Shown here: in pieces, positions 5,970 through 6,379 of the stretch
Layout of the letters: every line of letters begins with the position of its first letter
Numbering within the stretch: position 1 is the first letter of the stretch
Source: an uncultured Mycoplasmatota bacterium
GTDB taxonomy: Bacteria > Bacillota_I > Bacilli_A > RF39 > UBA660
NCBI GenBank assembly: GCA_948437815.1
Contig: CAOJKG010000050.1
Location: forward strand, 1 to 6,379
DNA: 6,379 bases
Direction: 5' to 3'
The notes under the pieces: generated by a model
Databases searched by the model: none
Told to the model about the DNA's origin: nothing
Seen by the model: the letters and a program-made list of their open reading frames with translations, nothing else
Made by a program: the position numbers and the translations under genes

Positions 5970-6316
5970 GCATTAACATTTCTTTCCTTAACTCGATATT
6001 CTTTACGCATACCTTTAATAAAGTTAAGTTTTGCACGTCTAACAAGACCTTTTTTAACTACAACGATTTTATCAATTGTTGGAGCATTAACTGGAAATAC
6101 ACGAGTTACGCCAATTCCACCAGATTTTTTACGTACACTGAAAGTTTCAGATACTCCAGAGCCTTTTTTAGCTACTACTAAGCCTTCAAATGCTTGGATT
6201 CTTTCTTTTTTTCCTTCTTTAACCCATACATCAACACGTACAGTGTCTCCTACACGAAATTCTGGTATGTCTTTTCTCATGTGACGTTCATTAATCTTAT
6301 CAACTAAATTTGCCAT
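5957..6316 (-). CDS. rplS: Large ribosomal subunit protein bL19
   Basis: bL19 is a 50S subunit protein located at the interface with the 30S subunit. From the ATG at 6316 it is 119 residues, close to the usual 113-120. The sequence matches the family throughout: PEFRVGDTVRVDVWVKEG, RIQAFEGLVVAKKGSG, ETFSVRKKSGGIGVTRVFP and KIVVVKKGLVRRAKL. An in-frame ATG three codons upstream (6325) is rejected because it abuts the Shine-Dalgarno sequence AGAAAGGA (6325-6332) with no room for a spacer. That site gives an ideal 8-base spacer to the ATG at 6316, and MANLVDKI is a normal bL19 start. In Bacillus rplS follows trmD and precedes rbgA; here it ends in its own terminator and lepB comes next. No L19 leader structure can be judged because only 63 bases upstream are present. 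Confidence 0.97.
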   Translation of the reverse strand: MANLVDKINERHMRKDIPEFRVGDTVRVDVWVKEGKKERIQAFEGLVVAKKGSGVSETFSVRKKSGGIGVTRVFPVNAPTIDKIVVVKKGLVRRAKLNFIKGMRKEYRVKERNVNAKGE

Positions 6317-6324
6317 GTGACACA

Positions 6325-6332
6325 TCCTTTCT
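6325..6332 (-). promoter_or_regulatory. Ribosome binding site that decides the rplS start
   Basis: AGAAAGGA on the minus strand overlaps the alternative upstream ATG at 6325 by one base, excluding that codon as a start, and lies 8 bases before the ATG at 6316. Confidence 0.8.
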
Positions 6333-6340
6333 AAATTTTA

Positions 6341-6379
6341 TTAACCATCAATCTTATATATTACAGCGGATTGATTTTT
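6341..6379 (-). CDS. Possible C-terminal tail of an upstream gene (trmD expected by synteny)
   Basis: Reading in from the window edge on the minus strand, one frame stays open for 12 codons (KNQSAVIYKIDG) and ends in tandem TAA TAA at 6343-6338, 24 bases before the rplS ATG. The other two frames close sooner. In Firmicutes the gene before rplS is usually trmD (tRNA guanine-N1 methyltransferase), but I cannot recognise this short tail as TrmD. Twelve open codons could occur by chance. Confidence 0.3.
   Translation of the reverse strand, partial: KNQSAVIYKIDG

Noticed and set aside
6317..6325. rplS start at the upstream ATG (6325), giving three extra residues
   Set aside because: That ATG abuts the Shine-Dalgarno sequence with no spacer, whereas the ATG at 6316 has an 8-base spacer and gives the normal family N-terminus.

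Overview
The window is a strongly AT-rich, single-strand block of housekeeping genes. Every supported gene lies on the minus strand, so transcription runs from high to low coordinates. Gene content (ribosomal protein L19, type I signal peptidase, RbgA, RNase HII, topoisomerase I), strong AAGGAG-type ribosome binding sites, very short or overlapping junctions and a lipoteichoic acid synthase-type membrane enzyme point to a low-GC Gram-positive bacterium, most likely Bacilli-like. TGG is used for tryptophan and TGA is used as a stop (the 138-residue gene), so a standard bacterial code fits better than the mycoplasma code. A wall-bearing relative of the Mollicutes, such as an uncultured gut Bacilli lineage, is a reasonable guess but is not proven here.

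Layout in transcription order: a possible 12-codon tail of an upstream gene (6379-6341); rplS (6316-5957), closed by an intrinsic terminator whose loop contains the rplS stop codon; a well-formed promoter with an extended -10 (5910-5882); lepB (5853-5371); an HD-domain phosphohydrolase (5355-4426), 15 bases after lepB; a 223-base AT-rich gap with a weak candidate promoter; an unrecognised 138-residue cysteine-containing protein (4202-3786); rbgA (3786-2917), sharing one base with it; rnhB (2927-2274), overlapping rbgA by 11 bases; an LtaS-like membrane sulfatase-fold protein (2305-260), overlapping rnhB by 32 bases; and the first 50 codons of topA (150-1), which runs off the window.

The backbone rplS - rbgA - rnhB - topA is the familiar Firmicutes order for ribosome assembly and nucleic acid maintenance. 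The variations are lepB, the HD protein and the unknown gene between rplS and rbgA, and the LtaS-like gene between rnhB and topA, where Bacillus and relatives usually carry dprA. Tight overlaps from 4202 to 260 suggest one translationally coupled unit linking 50S subunit assembly (RbgA), R-loop and misincorporated ribonucleotide removal (RNase HII) and envelope polymer synthesis.

I see no mobile element, CRISPR array, tRNA or rRNA gene, and no convincing new multi-gene system. The least explained parts are the 138-residue protein, the substrate of the HD protein and the placement of the LtaS-like gene.
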